From: Actinomycetes bacterium
GTDB taxonomy: Bacteria > Actinomycetota > Acidimicrobiia > Acidimicrobiales > RAAP-2
Assembly (NCBI GenBank): GCA_021807965.1
Contig: JAKBCI010000009.1
Coordinates: 1-16,104, forward strand
Direction of reading: 5' to 3'
DNA length: 16,104 bases
Part shown: positions 5,705 to 12,724 of the stretch, piece by piece
How the letters are laid out: each line of letters starts with the position of its first letter
Numbering within the stretch: position 1 is the stretch's first letter
The notes under the pieces: model-generated
Seen by the model: only the letters and a program-made list of their open reading frames with translations
What the model was told of the DNA's origin: nothing
The model's database searches: none
Translations under genes and position numbers: made by a program

Positions 5705-7294
5705 ATGTCAACCGCGGATCGAACGCCGGACCTGGCGATGTTGTACGAACTGGTCGACCGGGCCCGAGCCGTCGTCGATGGCGCGGTGGCTCAGTTGCGA
5801 GCACGCGGCGGTCCCGACGTCGAACAACAGTTGGCCTACGACGTCGCCCACGGGGCTAGCGCCATTGAGACAGCGCGCCAGAGCCTCGACTACGCCGGCG
5901 TCGGCGATACCGAACGAGCACTGGTAGCCGCGTTCCTCGGTATCGCGCTCAGCGACCTCCACCAACGGGTGCTCGGACGAGAAGACCGCTGGGGCGTCGA
6001 CGCGAACTGGTTTGCTCCTTTCGCGACCTTCGTCGCCGGCCAGCGCGAGCCGTCGACGCTGGCCGCGCTGGCGGAGTCTCCCGGCGATCCCCACCTCGGC
6101 GACGACTTCGCCATGGTGCGCGAGCACTTTCGCCGTTTCGCCGAGGACCAGATTCGTCCCCACGCCGAGCACGTACATCGGACCAACGGCGACATACCCG
6201 AGACGGTCATCGATGGCTTACGCGACTTGGGTGGTTTCGGCCTGTCGATCCCGACCGCCTACGGTGGCGACGCCACGGGCGACGCGTCGGAGTACCTCGC
6301 GATGGTCGTGGCGACCGAGGAACTGTCGCGAGCGAGCCTGGGTATCGGTGGCTCGCTCATCACACGTCCCGAGATCTTGACGAGAGCACTGCTCGCTGGC
6401 GGTACCGAGGAGCAGAAGATGCGCTGGCTACCGAGAGTGGCCGACGCCTCCGTGCTCGCCGCCATCGCGGTCACCGAGCCGGATTACGGCAGTGACGTCG
6501 CGAGCCTGACCACCGCGGCCACCCGCACCGATGGCGGCTGGCTCATCACGGGAACCAAGACGTGGTGCACCTTCGCCGCGCGCGCCGACGTCCTCGTGGT
6601 GCTCGCGCGCTCCGATCCCGATCGAGTCAAGGCTCATCGCGGACTCTCGCTGTTCCTCGTCGAGAAAGACCGCGGCGACAGTAGCGGCTTCATGCAGCTC
6701 GACGAACGAGGCGGGCGGCTCGAGGGGCGGCCCATCGACACCATCGGGTACCGGGGCATGCACTCCTACGAGGTGAGTTTCGACAACTGGTTCGTGCCCG
6801 ACGACCACCTCGTCGGCGGCGAGGATGGCCTCGGACGAGGCTTTTACTACCAGATGGCGGGTTTCGAGAATGGCCGAATTCAAACCGCCGCCCGGGCCGT
6901 TGGCGTCATGCAGGCGGCCTACGAGGCAGCGGTCGCGTTCGCCCGCGATCGCCGGGTCTTTGGCGCGCCGATAATCGACTACGAGTTGACGCGTGCGAAA
7001 CTCGGCGCCATGGCGGCCGTCATCCAGTGTTCACGCCAAGTTGCGCTCGCGGTCGCCAAACTCATGGGTGACGGCGGCGGGTCGATGGAGGCTTCGATGG
7101 CCAAGGCTTACGTCTGCCGTGCCGCGGAGTGGGTGACGCGCGAGGCGATGCAGATACACGGCGGCATGGGCTACGCCGAGGAGTATCCGGTTAGCCGTTA
7201 CTTCGTGGACGCACGGGTCCTGTCGATCTTCGAGGGAGCCGACGAGACGCTGTGCCTCAAGGTCGTTGCCCGCCGACTAGTGGATCGAGGCTGA
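5705..7294 (+). CDS. mcd: Acyl-CoA dehydrogenase, (2S)-methylsuccinyl-CoA dehydrogenase-like
   Basis: At 529 residues this is about 140 longer than an ordinary acyl-CoA dehydrogenase. The extra N-terminal helical domain (1-135) followed by a standard core is the layout of methylsuccinyl-CoA dehydrogenase, which oxidises (2S)-methylsuccinyl-CoA to mesaconyl-CoA with FAD. The core starts near DDFAMVREHFRRFAEDQIRPH. It has AIAVTEPDYGSDVASL (FAD/substrate loop) and ITGTKTWCTFA. FARDRRVFGAPI and QIHGGMGYAEEYPVSRYFVDARVL follow. The catalytic base is expected at Glu510 in SIFEGADETL. The flanking mesaconyl-CoA hydratase-like and methylmalyl-CoA lyase-like genes support the assignment. It is transcribed alone and converges on the lyase gene. 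An isobutyryl- or glutaryl-type dehydrogenase with an unrelated extension is the main alternative. Confidence 0.83.
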   Translation: MSTADRTPDLAMLYELVDRARAVVDGAVAQLRARGGPDVEQQLAYDVAHGASAIETARQSLDYAGVGDTERALVAAFLGIALSDLHQRVLGREDRWGVDANWFAPFATFVAGQREPSTLAALAESPGDPHLGDDFAMVREHFRRFAEDQIRPHAEHVHRTNGDIPETVIDGLRDLGGFGLSIPTAYGGDATGDASEYLAMVVATEELSRASLGIGGSLITRPEILTRALLAGGTEEQKMRWLPRVADASVLAAIAVTEPDYGSDVASLTTAATRTDGGWLITGTKTWCTFAARADVLVVLARSDPDRVKAHRGLSLFLVEKDRGDSSGFMQLDERGGRLEGRPIDTIGYRGMHSYEVSFDNWFVPDDHLVGGEDGLGRGFYYQMAGFENGRIQTAARAVGVMQAAYEAAVAFARDRRVFGAPIIDYELTRAKLGAMAAVIQCSRQVALAVAKLMGDGGGSMEASMAKAYVCRAAEWVTREAMQIHGGMGYAEEYPVSRYFVDARVLSIFEGADETLCLKVVARRLVDRG

Positions 7295-7296
7295 AC

Positions 7297-7332
7297 CATC
7301 GCGCGCCAACGGCGAGAGCGCGGCTCGCGATG
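7297..7332. terminator. Possible hairpin between convergent genes
   Basis: CATCGCG (7297-7303) pairs with CGCGATG (7326-7332), and a small inner hairpin CGCC-AAC-GGCG lies at 7304-7314. It fills most of the 52-bp gap between the convergent dehydrogenase and lyase stops, where a bidirectional terminator would be useful. There is no T-run on either strand, so it is not a classical intrinsic terminator. Confidence 0.3.
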
Positions 7333-7346
7333 TCGACGGCCCAGCG

Positions 7347-8285
7347 TCAACCGACCGTACGACGCAGCCCCGCGCGCTCGCCTCGGGTCACGAACTTCGT
7401 CGCCATCTTTCGACTCGCCTCGTCGATCATCTCGTCACCGAACATCACGGCCCCCGTACGGTTCTCCTCGGTCGCGACCCGATACGCTTCGAGGATGTTC
7501 CACGCCCGGTCGAACTGCTCTTGGGTCGGCGAGTAGACCTCGTTGAGCACAAGGGCCTGATCAGGAGTCAGGGCCCACTTGCCGTCGTAGCCCAAGATCC
7601 GCGTGCGCTGGGCGAATTCGCGCAGCGCGTCCAGCTCGCGAACCTTGAGAAATGGCCCGTCAATAACCTGCAGGCCGTTGGCCCGTCCCGCCATGAGGAT
7701 CCTCGAAAAGACGTAGTTGAAGTGATCGCCCGGGTAGTCCGGAATCGCGACGCCACCGGTCAGCACGGGCATCTCGATCGACGCGGCGAAGTCGGCGGGA
7801 CCGAAGATGATGGTCTCGAGGCGCGGTGACGCCGCACAGATCTCATCCACGTTGATCAGTCCCCGGGCGGTCTCAATCTGCGCCTCGATGCCAACGTGGC
7901 CAACTGGTAGCCCCGCGTTGCGTTCCACTTGGGTGAGCAAGAGATCGAGCGCGACGACCTCGGCCGCCGACTGGACCTTGGGCAGCATGACCTCGTCCAG
8001 GCGCGGTCCGGCGTTCGCGACGACGTCGATGACGTCGCCGTAGGTCCACGGCGTATCCCACGCGTTCACGCGCACGCAGAGCACTCGCTCGCCCCAGTCG
8101 TGGTCACGGATGGCTGAGACGACCTTTCCCCGAGCCGCTACCTTCTCGTTCGGCGCTACCGAGTCCTCGAGATCGAGGAACGTCATGTCCGCCGTCGCGG
8201 TCGGGGCCTTGGCGAGAAAACGATCCGACGAACCAGGTGTTGAGAGGCAGGATCGACGAGGCAGTTGTCGTGAGCGCGCTGACAT
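7347..8285 (-). CDS. mcl1: HpcH/HpaI (CitE-like) CoA-ester lyase, malyl-/beta-methylmalyl-CoA lyase-like
   Basis: The 312-residue TIM-barrel protein has PRRSCLSTPGSSDRFL at the start, FLDLED at about 36-41, RVNAWDTPWTYGD with the CoA/carboxylate Arg72, and the metal-binding Glu138 (GIEAQIETARG) and Asp165 (FGPADFAASI). It ends in GDEMIDEASRKMA. This sequence pattern matches the lyases found with ethylmalonyl-CoA pathway genes in actinobacteria, which split malyl-CoA or methylmalyl-CoA to glyoxylate plus acetyl-CoA or propionyl-CoA. ATG at 8285 was chosen over an in-frame start at 8312 because TAGGCT ends exactly 7 nt upstream and homology begins shortly after. The gene is convergent with the dehydrogenase and divergent from the NlpC/P60 gene. 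Substrate preference cannot be read from sequence; citramalyl-CoA lyase is an alternative. Confidence 0.85.
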   Translation of the reverse strand: MSARSRQLPRRSCLSTPGSSDRFLAKAPTATADMTFLDLEDSVAPNEKVAARGKVVSAIRDHDWGERVLCVRVNAWDTPWTYGDVIDVVANAGPRLDEVMLPKVQSAAEVVALDLLLTQVERNAGLPVGHVGIEAQIETARGLINVDEICAASPRLETIIFGPADFAASIEMPVLTGGVAIPDYPGDHFNYVFSRILMAGRANGLQVIDGPFLKVRELDALREFAQRTRILGYDGKWALTPDQALVLNEVYSPTQEQFDRAWNILEAYRVATEENRTGAVMFGDEMIDEASRKMATKFVTRGERAGLRRTVG

Positions 8286-8292
8286 GCGCACG

Positions 8293-8298
8293 AGCCTA
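8293..8298 (-). promoter_or_regulatory. -10-like box of a leaderless start (lyase)
   Basis: AATAGGCT on the minus strand is followed by 7 nt and the ATG at 8285. The hexamer is identical to that of the DUF6941-MaoC transcript, and no Shine-Dalgarno is visible. Confidence 0.45.
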
Positions 8299-8308
8299 TT
8301 TGCCGCCA

Positions 8309-8322
8309 GCATCGTGCATCGT
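8309..8322. repeat. Tandem 7-mer upstream of the lyase gene
   Basis: The minus strand reads ACGATGC twice in a row, about 24-37 bases upstream of the inferred lyase transcription start. This is the -35 zone, which otherwise lacks a TTGACA-like box. It could be a small direct-repeat binding site, or chance. Confidence 0.35.
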
Positions 8323-8415
8323 TGGTACAGGTATCGCCTCCCCGCAAGTCGCCATCGATCAGGTACTTTGTAGAACTCTTACTAAATCGGCGAGCCCAGG
8401 ACGTGCCCCAACGGG

Positions 8416-8421
8416 TAGCGT
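8416..8421 (+). promoter_or_regulatory. -10-like box of a leaderless start (NlpC/P60 gene)
   Basis: TAGCGT is followed by GGCCACC and the GTG at 8429. The rest of the 143-bp divergent gap contains an A/T-rich core (8361-8387) that may hold another promoter, but no convincing -35/-10 pair was found there. Confidence 0.35.
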
Positions 8422-8428
8422 GGCCACC

Positions 8429-9517
8429 GTGACTGACGTCGAGCGCCCCAGGCGCCTCTCGACGCCGCGGCCGCCTCAGGGGCTAGGGCGATGGTCGGCG
8501 ATAGCCGCGCTCGTGTCGGCCGCACTGATGACCGTCGTCTCCGCGCCGGCGGGGGCGAGCCTCTCAAGCGCCCGAGGCCAGGCGGCCACGTTGTACAAGC
8601 AGATTCAGACGATCGACGGTCGCGTGGGTTACCTCGGGCAAAAGTACGACATGACCCTCATCAAGTTGCACAACATAACCCACGTGATCACCAACACTAA
8701 AGAAATCGTCGCCCAGATCCAACGCGACGTGGTCAAGGGAAACGCGCAGCTGCGAGCCGACGCGATCTTCGCCTACGTGACCAACGGCTCGGCGGCCAGC
8801 AACAATCCGATGTTCTCGTCGAGCGCCACGACGATCGGCGAGACCAACGTCTACAACCAGGTAGCGGCCGGCAACGTCTCGACCACGATCGCCAACCTCA
8901 AGGACTACCGCATCAAACTGACCCAGGAACGATCGATTCTCGCGGCCGAAGATCGCCAAGCCGCCGACGCGGCGCGCACGGCCGCGGCGGCACTGCACGA
9001 GGCCAAGCTCCTGCAAGCCACGCTCCAAAACACGCTCAGCCAAGTGAAGGGGCAAATCGCCACCTTCATCAGCCAAGAAGAAGCAGCCGCGGCGGCGCAG
9101 TCGGCGAGCACTCTGCAGAACGCCCAGCCAATCGCCGGCTTCCCCGCTCCGCCGCCAGACTCGCGAGCCAACATCGCCATTCGCGCGGCGCTCTCGTTCC
9201 TCGGCGTCCCCTACGTCTGGGGAGGTGCCTCACGGTCCGGCGTCGACTGCTCGGGGCTCGTGATGCTCGCCTACGACGCGGCCGGCATCTTTCTGCCGCA
9301 CTACTCAGGCGCCCAGTTTGCCGATACCATGCGCGTGCCGCTGATCGATCTGCAGCCCGGTGACCTGCTGTTCTACGGCTACAACGGCGATCAGCACGTG
9401 GCCATGTACCTCGGCCACGGTGAGATGATCGAGGCCCCCTCGGCGGGCTACACGGTGCACATCACGCCCGTACGACTGGGCTACGGGTTCGCTGGCGCCG
9501 GTCGCCCTCGCGCCTAG
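8429..9517 (+). CDS. Secreted coiled-coil NlpC/P60 peptidoglycan hydrolase (RipA-like)
   Basis: The 362-residue protein has a basic N-terminus and a hydrophobic stretch (WSAIAALVSAALMTVVSAPAGA, about 22-43) that looks like a Sec signal peptide cut after AGA. A long helical, coiled-coil region follows (about 45-240, Ala/Gln-rich near its end), then a Pro-rich hinge (APPPDS) and a C-terminal NlpC/P60 domain. The catalytic residues are visible: Cys274 in VDCSGLV, His323 in QHVAMYLG and Glu335 twelve residues later. This Cys-His-Glu set is the RipA type rather than Cys-His-His. The family cuts D-Glu-mDAP peptide bonds in the cell wall, often at division. GTG at 8429 was chosen because of the TAGCGT box; GTG at 8420 is possible. 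The next gene starts 3 nt after the stop. Confidence 0.9.
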   Translation: MTDVERPRRLSTPRPPQGLGRWSAIAALVSAALMTVVSAPAGASLSSARGQAATLYKQIQTIDGRVGYLGQKYDMTLIKLHNITHVITNTKEIVAQIQRDVVKGNAQLRADAIFAYVTNGSAASNNPMFSSSATTIGETNVYNQVAAGNVSTTIANLKDYRIKLTQERSILAAEDRQAADAARTAAAALHEAKLLQATLQNTLSQVKGQIATFISQEEAAAAAQSASTLQNAQPIAGFPAPPPDSRANIAIRAALSFLGVPYVWGGASRSGVDCSGLVMLAYDAAGIFLPHYSGAQFADTMRVPLIDLQPGDLLFYGYNGDQHVAMYLGHGEMIEAPSAGYTVHITPVRLGYGFAGAGRPRA

Positions 9518-9520
9518 GAC

Positions 9521-10324
9521 GTGAGCGCCTTTCCCACCTCGTTTCACCTCGGTCCGCTGACGTTCCACGTCTACGGCTTCGGCCTCGCGATCGCCGCGTA
9601 CGTCGCCTACCTCTACAGCCGCCGGCGCCTGGCGCGAGCGGGCTTTGACCTCACGCGCTACGGACAGTTCACCGGCGCCATCGTGGTGAGCGCCCTGGTC
9701 GGCGCCCGCGCCGCGCACGTCGCTACCAACTGGAGCTACTACGCCGACCACCCGGCGCGATGGCTCGAAGTCTGGCAGGGTGGGCTCTCGAGCTTCGGCG
9801 GCATTGGGTTCGCGCTGCCGGTAGGACTCTACCTGCAGCGGCGCTGGTGGCCCGGCTCGTCCCTCGCCCGCTTCGCGGACTCGCTCCTGCCGGCGCTCGT
9901 CGCCGGGTGGTCACTGGGTCGCTTCCTCGGCCCCCAGTTCATGGTGCAAGGTGGCGGTCACCTGACTCACCAGTGGTTCGGCATGCACTACGTCGGCCAA
10001 GTGGGTAAGCGAGTCCCCGTCCCGATCATCCAAGGACTCGAGGACGGCCTGTTGTGGCTGACGCTCCTCGCCCTCGAACGACGCGGGCTGGGTCGCATCG
10101 TCGGCGCTATTTCGGCCGTCGCCATGACGGTCTGGGGACTCGTGCGCGCCCTCGACGAGCGACTCCTGCTCGGCCAGCACTCCCACAGCGGATCCCTCGG
10201 AGTTCAAGGCGCCGCCCTACTGCTCGCGTTTGCGGGTGTCGTACTGGGCCTTCGCCAAGTACGCCGCTACCGAGATCGGGCCCCGCTAAACGATGGGCTC
10301 GAAGCGCGCCGTGAAGTGCCGTAG
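9521..10324 (+). CDS. lgt: Divergent prolipoprotein diacylglyceryl transferase-like membrane protein
   Basis: The 267-residue multi-pass membrane protein follows the Lgt layout. It has FHVYGFGLAIAAYVAYLYSRRR, GARAAHVATNW, then the loop WQGGLSSFGGIG (86-96). LGRFLGPQFM follows, then PVPIIQGLED (Gln171, Glu174) and WGLVRALDERLLLG (Arg209, Arg214). Lgt attaches diacylglycerol from phosphatidylglycerol to the lipobox Cys. Two sites differ from the E. coli enzyme: the position of His103 is Phe92, and after Arg134 (E. coli Arg143) the usual GNFxNxE is replaced by GPQFMVQGGG. The family is clear but activity is not. GTG at 9521 lies 3 nt after the NlpC/P60 stop, so the two are probably one operon. 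The end overlaps the convergent tryptophanase gene by 39 bases. Confidence 0.8.
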   Translation: MSAFPTSFHLGPLTFHVYGFGLAIAAYVAYLYSRRRLARAGFDLTRYGQFTGAIVVSALVGARAAHVATNWSYYADHPARWLEVWQGGLSSFGGIGFALPVGLYLQRRWWPGSSLARFADSLLPALVAGWSLGRFLGPQFMVQGGGHLTHQWFGMHYVGQVGKRVPVPIIQGLEDGLLWLTLLALERRGLGRIVGAISAVAMTVWGLVRALDERLLLGQHSHSGSLGVQGAALLLAFAGVVLGLRQVRRYRDRAPLNDGLEARREVP

Positions 10325-11662
10325 GGCCGGGGGTTCGTGGACCATGCGGTAGCCGGGCAGCGACGATGCGTCGCGCGCGACGCTGGTCACGACTTCGATC
10401 ACGTAATCGATGTGGCTTTGCGTATAGGTTCGCCGCGGGATGGCCAAGCGAACTAGTTCCATCGCTGCCGGTTGCTCGCTCCGGTCAGGACGCCGTCCAA
10501 ACATCACGGAGCCAATCTCCACGGACCTGATGCCGCCGGCTTGGTAAAGCGCGACCGCTAGCGACTGACCGGGAAAGCGCAACGGCGCGACGTGGGTGAG
10601 CAGCGCACGAGCATCGAGGTATACCGCGTGACCTCCGATGGGCTTCACGACGGGCACGCCGGCCCGATCGAGGGCGTCGCCCAGGTACGCCGTGGAGCGG
10701 ATCCGGTATCGGAGATAGTCGTGTTGGACCGCCTCGCGCAGCCCCTGAGCAATCGCTTCCAGGTCGCGACCGGCCAGACCACCGTAGGTCGGGAAGCCCT
10801 CGGTGAGTATCAGAAGGTTGCGGCACCGCTCGGCCAGGTCGTCATCGTTAAGGGCCAACCAGCCACCGATATTGCCAAACGGATCCTTCTTGGCCGACAT
10901 GGTCATCCCGTCCGCCAGTGACGCCATCTCGCGCACGATGTCAGCGACCTCGCGGTCCGCGTAGCCCGACTCGCGTTCGTGAATGAACCACGCGTTCTCG
11001 GCAAACCGGCAAGCGTCTAGGAAGAGCGGAACACCGTAGCGACGACAGGTCTCGCTCACCGCACGAAGATTGGCCATCGAGACTGGTTGACCCCCGCCGG
11101 AGTTGTTCGTCACGGTCACCATCACGACCGGTACGTCCGTCGCTCGCTCCGCCAGGAGTTGATCGAGCTTGTCGACGTTCATGTTGCCCTTGAAGGGATG
11201 GAGTAGGGACGCGTCGTGGCCCTCGTCGATCACCAGGTCGAGTGCTTTAGCGCCGGTCGCCTCGACGTTGGCCCGCGTGGTGTCGAAGTGCGTGTTGTTG
11301 GGAACTACCTTGCCGACGCCGCCGAGCGCCGTGAAGAGAATCTTCTCGGCGGCTCGACCCTGGTGAGTGGGAATCACGTGGCGAAAGGCGAAGAGATCCT
11401 TCACCGCCGACTCGAAGCGAAACCACGATGGCGAGCCGGCGTAGCTCTCATCGCCGTGCTGTATCGCCGCCCACTGGTCTCGCGACATGGCCCCGGTGCC
11501 CGAATCGGTAAGCAGATCGATCAGTACGTCTTCGGCACGCAGGTTGAATAGGTTGTAGCCCGCGGACTCAATCGCGTCGTGGCGATGCGCGGCGGTGGTC
11601 ATGCGCAATGGCTCGACTGAATGAATGCGGAAAGGTTCAATGATCGTGGCGAAGTCGTGCAT
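10286..11662 (-). CDS. tnaA: Tryptophanase (L-tryptophan indole-lyase)
   Basis: This PLP enzyme of 458 residues belongs to the tryptophanase/tyrosine phenol-lyase family and matches along its whole length. Examples are EPFRIHSVEPLRMTT, LLTDSGTGAMS, IPTHQGRAAEKI, NNSGGGQPVSMANL, ACRFAENAWFI and EGFPTYGGLAGRD. The PLP lysine is the second K of MSAKKD (Lys259). Sites that separate the two activities favour tryptophanase: Asp127 in FDTT (Thr in phenol-lyase), VEIGS without the phenol-lyase Arg, and His449 in LRHFTA (E. coli His463, Phe in phenol-lyase). It would convert tryptophan to indole, pyruvate and ammonia in the cytoplasm. ATG at 11662 fits the family N-terminus and has TACCAT 6 nt upstream; the frame is open 21 codons further. 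No tnaC-like leader or permease gene is present. It is last in the right-hand minus-strand run. Confidence 0.92.
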   Translation of the reverse strand: MHDFATIIEPFRIHSVEPLRMTTAAHRHDAIESAGYNLFNLRAEDVLIDLLTDSGTGAMSRDQWAAIQHGDESYAGSPSWFRFESAVKDLFAFRHVIPTHQGRAAEKILFTALGGVGKVVPNNTHFDTTRANVEATGAKALDLVIDEGHDASLLHPFKGNMNVDKLDQLLAERATDVPVVMVTVTNNSGGGQPVSMANLRAVSETCRRYGVPLFLDACRFAENAWFIHERESGYADREVADIVREMASLADGMTMSAKKDPFGNIGGWLALNDDDLAERCRNLLILTEGFPTYGGLAGRDLEAIAQGLREAVQHDYLRYRIRSTAYLGDALDRAGVPVVKPIGGHAVYLDARALLTHVAPLRFPGQSLAVALYQAGGIRSVEIGSVMFGRRPDRSEQPAAMELVRLAIPRRTYTQSHIDYVIEVVTSVARDASSLPGYRMVHEPPALRHFTARFEPIV

Positions 11663-11668
11663 GCCTCG

Positions 11669-11674
11669 ATGGTA
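11669..11674 (-). promoter_or_regulatory. -10-like box of a leaderless start (tryptophanase)
   Basis: TACCAT is followed by CGAGGC and the ATG at 11662. It lies in the 44-bp gap after the PemK-like gene and would give tryptophanase its own transcript. GAGG sits too close to the ATG to be a normal ribosome site. Confidence 0.4.
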
Positions 11675-11706
11675 GGTCGCGCCACCCCCGCGCTGACGTT
11701 GACGAC

Positions 11707-12720
11707 CTACCAGATCGAGTTCCACTCCGCGTCGGTCAGGCGTCCGATCTCCGAGCCGGGTGCGGCGAGCGAGACGACGTGGCGTTCATCACCGATGTAG
11801 GAGACGTGATCAAGACCCAGGCGACGCCAGGCACCAAAGAGCTGGCGATGGGGAGCGGGGTTCGAGTAGATCCCGCGCACCAGCCACGTCGGCGTCGACG
11901 TCGGCGTCGGCGTCGACGCCGCCACGATGACGACGGGTCGCTCCTTGGTCCGAACCTCGGGAATCTCGGGGTCCACGGCCGAAAACGGGATCTCCGCGAT
12001 GACTACCGTCCCCACCTGGGGGTGATCAGGATCGAAGGCACGTGCTTCGGCCGGAGTGAGCGTGAAGCGCCGGCGACCGACTTCGGGAACGGCGATCGGA
12101 GGTACGCGTCGAGGTTCGATCGACGTAGGACGGTCGACGCGCGACCGTTTGGTGGGCTTTGGTGGTGGCGACGCCTTCTTCTCCCTGGCTGCTTCGCGCC
12201 GACGCCGACGAGCCTCGCGCACCGCCGGGTCGACGCTCTTGGGAGCCAGGAGGTCGCGGGCGCGGTCTGCGGCGACCACGTCGGGCAGGTGGAACGCCGG
12301 ATCACCCTCAAGAATCCTGCGACAGTGGGGTCCCGCTGGGAACTGCTCGCCGATTGCGAAGGCGAGTAGCCCCGCGATCTCGCGATCGGGCACGTTCCCG
12401 GCGCGCAGCGCATCAACCGCCTGGCTGAGTTGGTCGAAGGTGGGATCCTGCGCGTGCTCGCCGAGCAAGGCCACGATGCGGTCAAGATTGGCCGCTACCA
12501 ACAGTTCGAGAAGCGCTCGAACCGCTGGTAGCGGCGCATTCGCCACGAACGCGGCGACGTCACGACGCTGCTGGAGACCTCGTAGCGGCATGCCCACCGC
12601 TGGCGACATCTTGCTGTTCGAACGCAGATCGAGTGACGCCACAACCGCCATAACAGCGTCGGGGTCAAGCGTCGCGAGACCACGGCGCAGCACGTCGGAC
12701 GGACCCCCGAGCGTCGACAT
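11707..12720 (-). CDS. Helical protein with C-terminal PemK/MazF-like domain
   Basis: I do not recognise the full 337-residue protein. Residues 1-155 are helical and Leu/Ala-rich, with no catalytic motif I can name. Residues 160-215 form a basic, Pro-rich linker (ARRRRREAAREKK, PPPKPTKRSR). Residues 235-337 look like a PemK/MazF SH3-like domain: VGTVVIAEIPF, KERPVVIVAA, WLVRGIYSNP, FGAWRRLGLDHVSYI and a final IGRLTDAEW. MazF-type toxins cut RNA and are normally about 110 residues beside a small antitoxin gene; here there is a long fusion and no antitoxin. A TP-rich loop (270-278) is inserted between two strands of the domain. The ATG lies 4 nt after the stop of the acyl-CoA dehydrogenase gene, implying translational coupling. 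The fold call rests on motif pattern alone. Confidence 0.62.
   Translation of the reverse strand: MSTLGGPSDVLRRGLATLDPDAVMAVVASLDLRSNSKMSPAVGMPLRGLQQRRDVAAFVANAPLPAVRALLELLVAANLDRIVALLGEHAQDPTFDQLSQAVDALRAGNVPDREIAGLLAFAIGEQFPAGPHCRRILEGDPAFHLPDVVAADRARDLLAPKSVDPAVREARRRRREAAREKKASPPPKPTKRSRVDRPTSIEPRRVPPIAVPEVGRRRFTLTPAEARAFDPDHPQVGTVVIAEIPFSAVDPEIPEVRTKERPVVIVAASTPTPTSTPTWLVRGIYSNPAPHRQLFGAWRRLGLDHVSYIGDERHVVSLAAPGSEIGRLTDAEWNSIW
11887..11922. repeat. Hexamer microsatellite in the PemK-like gene
   Basis: Five tandem units of CGTCGG/CGTCGA followed by a degenerate sixth (CGCCGC). On the coding (minus) strand they give alternating Thr and Pro/Ser codons in frame, so gain or loss of units would only lengthen or shorten a surface loop. 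Confidence 0.75.
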
Positions 12721-12724
12721 GTCG

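Noticed and set aside
4159..5859. Long plus-strand open frame of 566 codons
   Set aside because: It runs antisense to mutY, the MaoC hydratase and the DUF6941 gene, all of which have clear family motifs. Its translation is Arg/Ser-rich and matches nothing, as expected for a GC-rich shadow frame.
7297..7332. Classical Rho-independent terminator
   Set aside because: A stem can form but neither strand has the following T-run, so only a low-confidence hairpin is listed.
8237..8428. Earlier start for the NlpC/P60 protein
   Set aside because: The extra residues cross the lyase start and its promoter, and would put the signal peptide about 85 residues into the protein.
10286..11662. Tyrosine phenol-lyase
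   Set aside because: The Asp in FDTT, the lack of the phenol-lyase Arg in VEIGS and the His in LRHFTA all favour tryptophanase.
11707..12720. Type II toxin-antitoxin pair
   Set aside because: Although the C-terminal domain looks PemK/MazF-like, no small antitoxin gene lies on either side and the protein is three times the usual toxin length.
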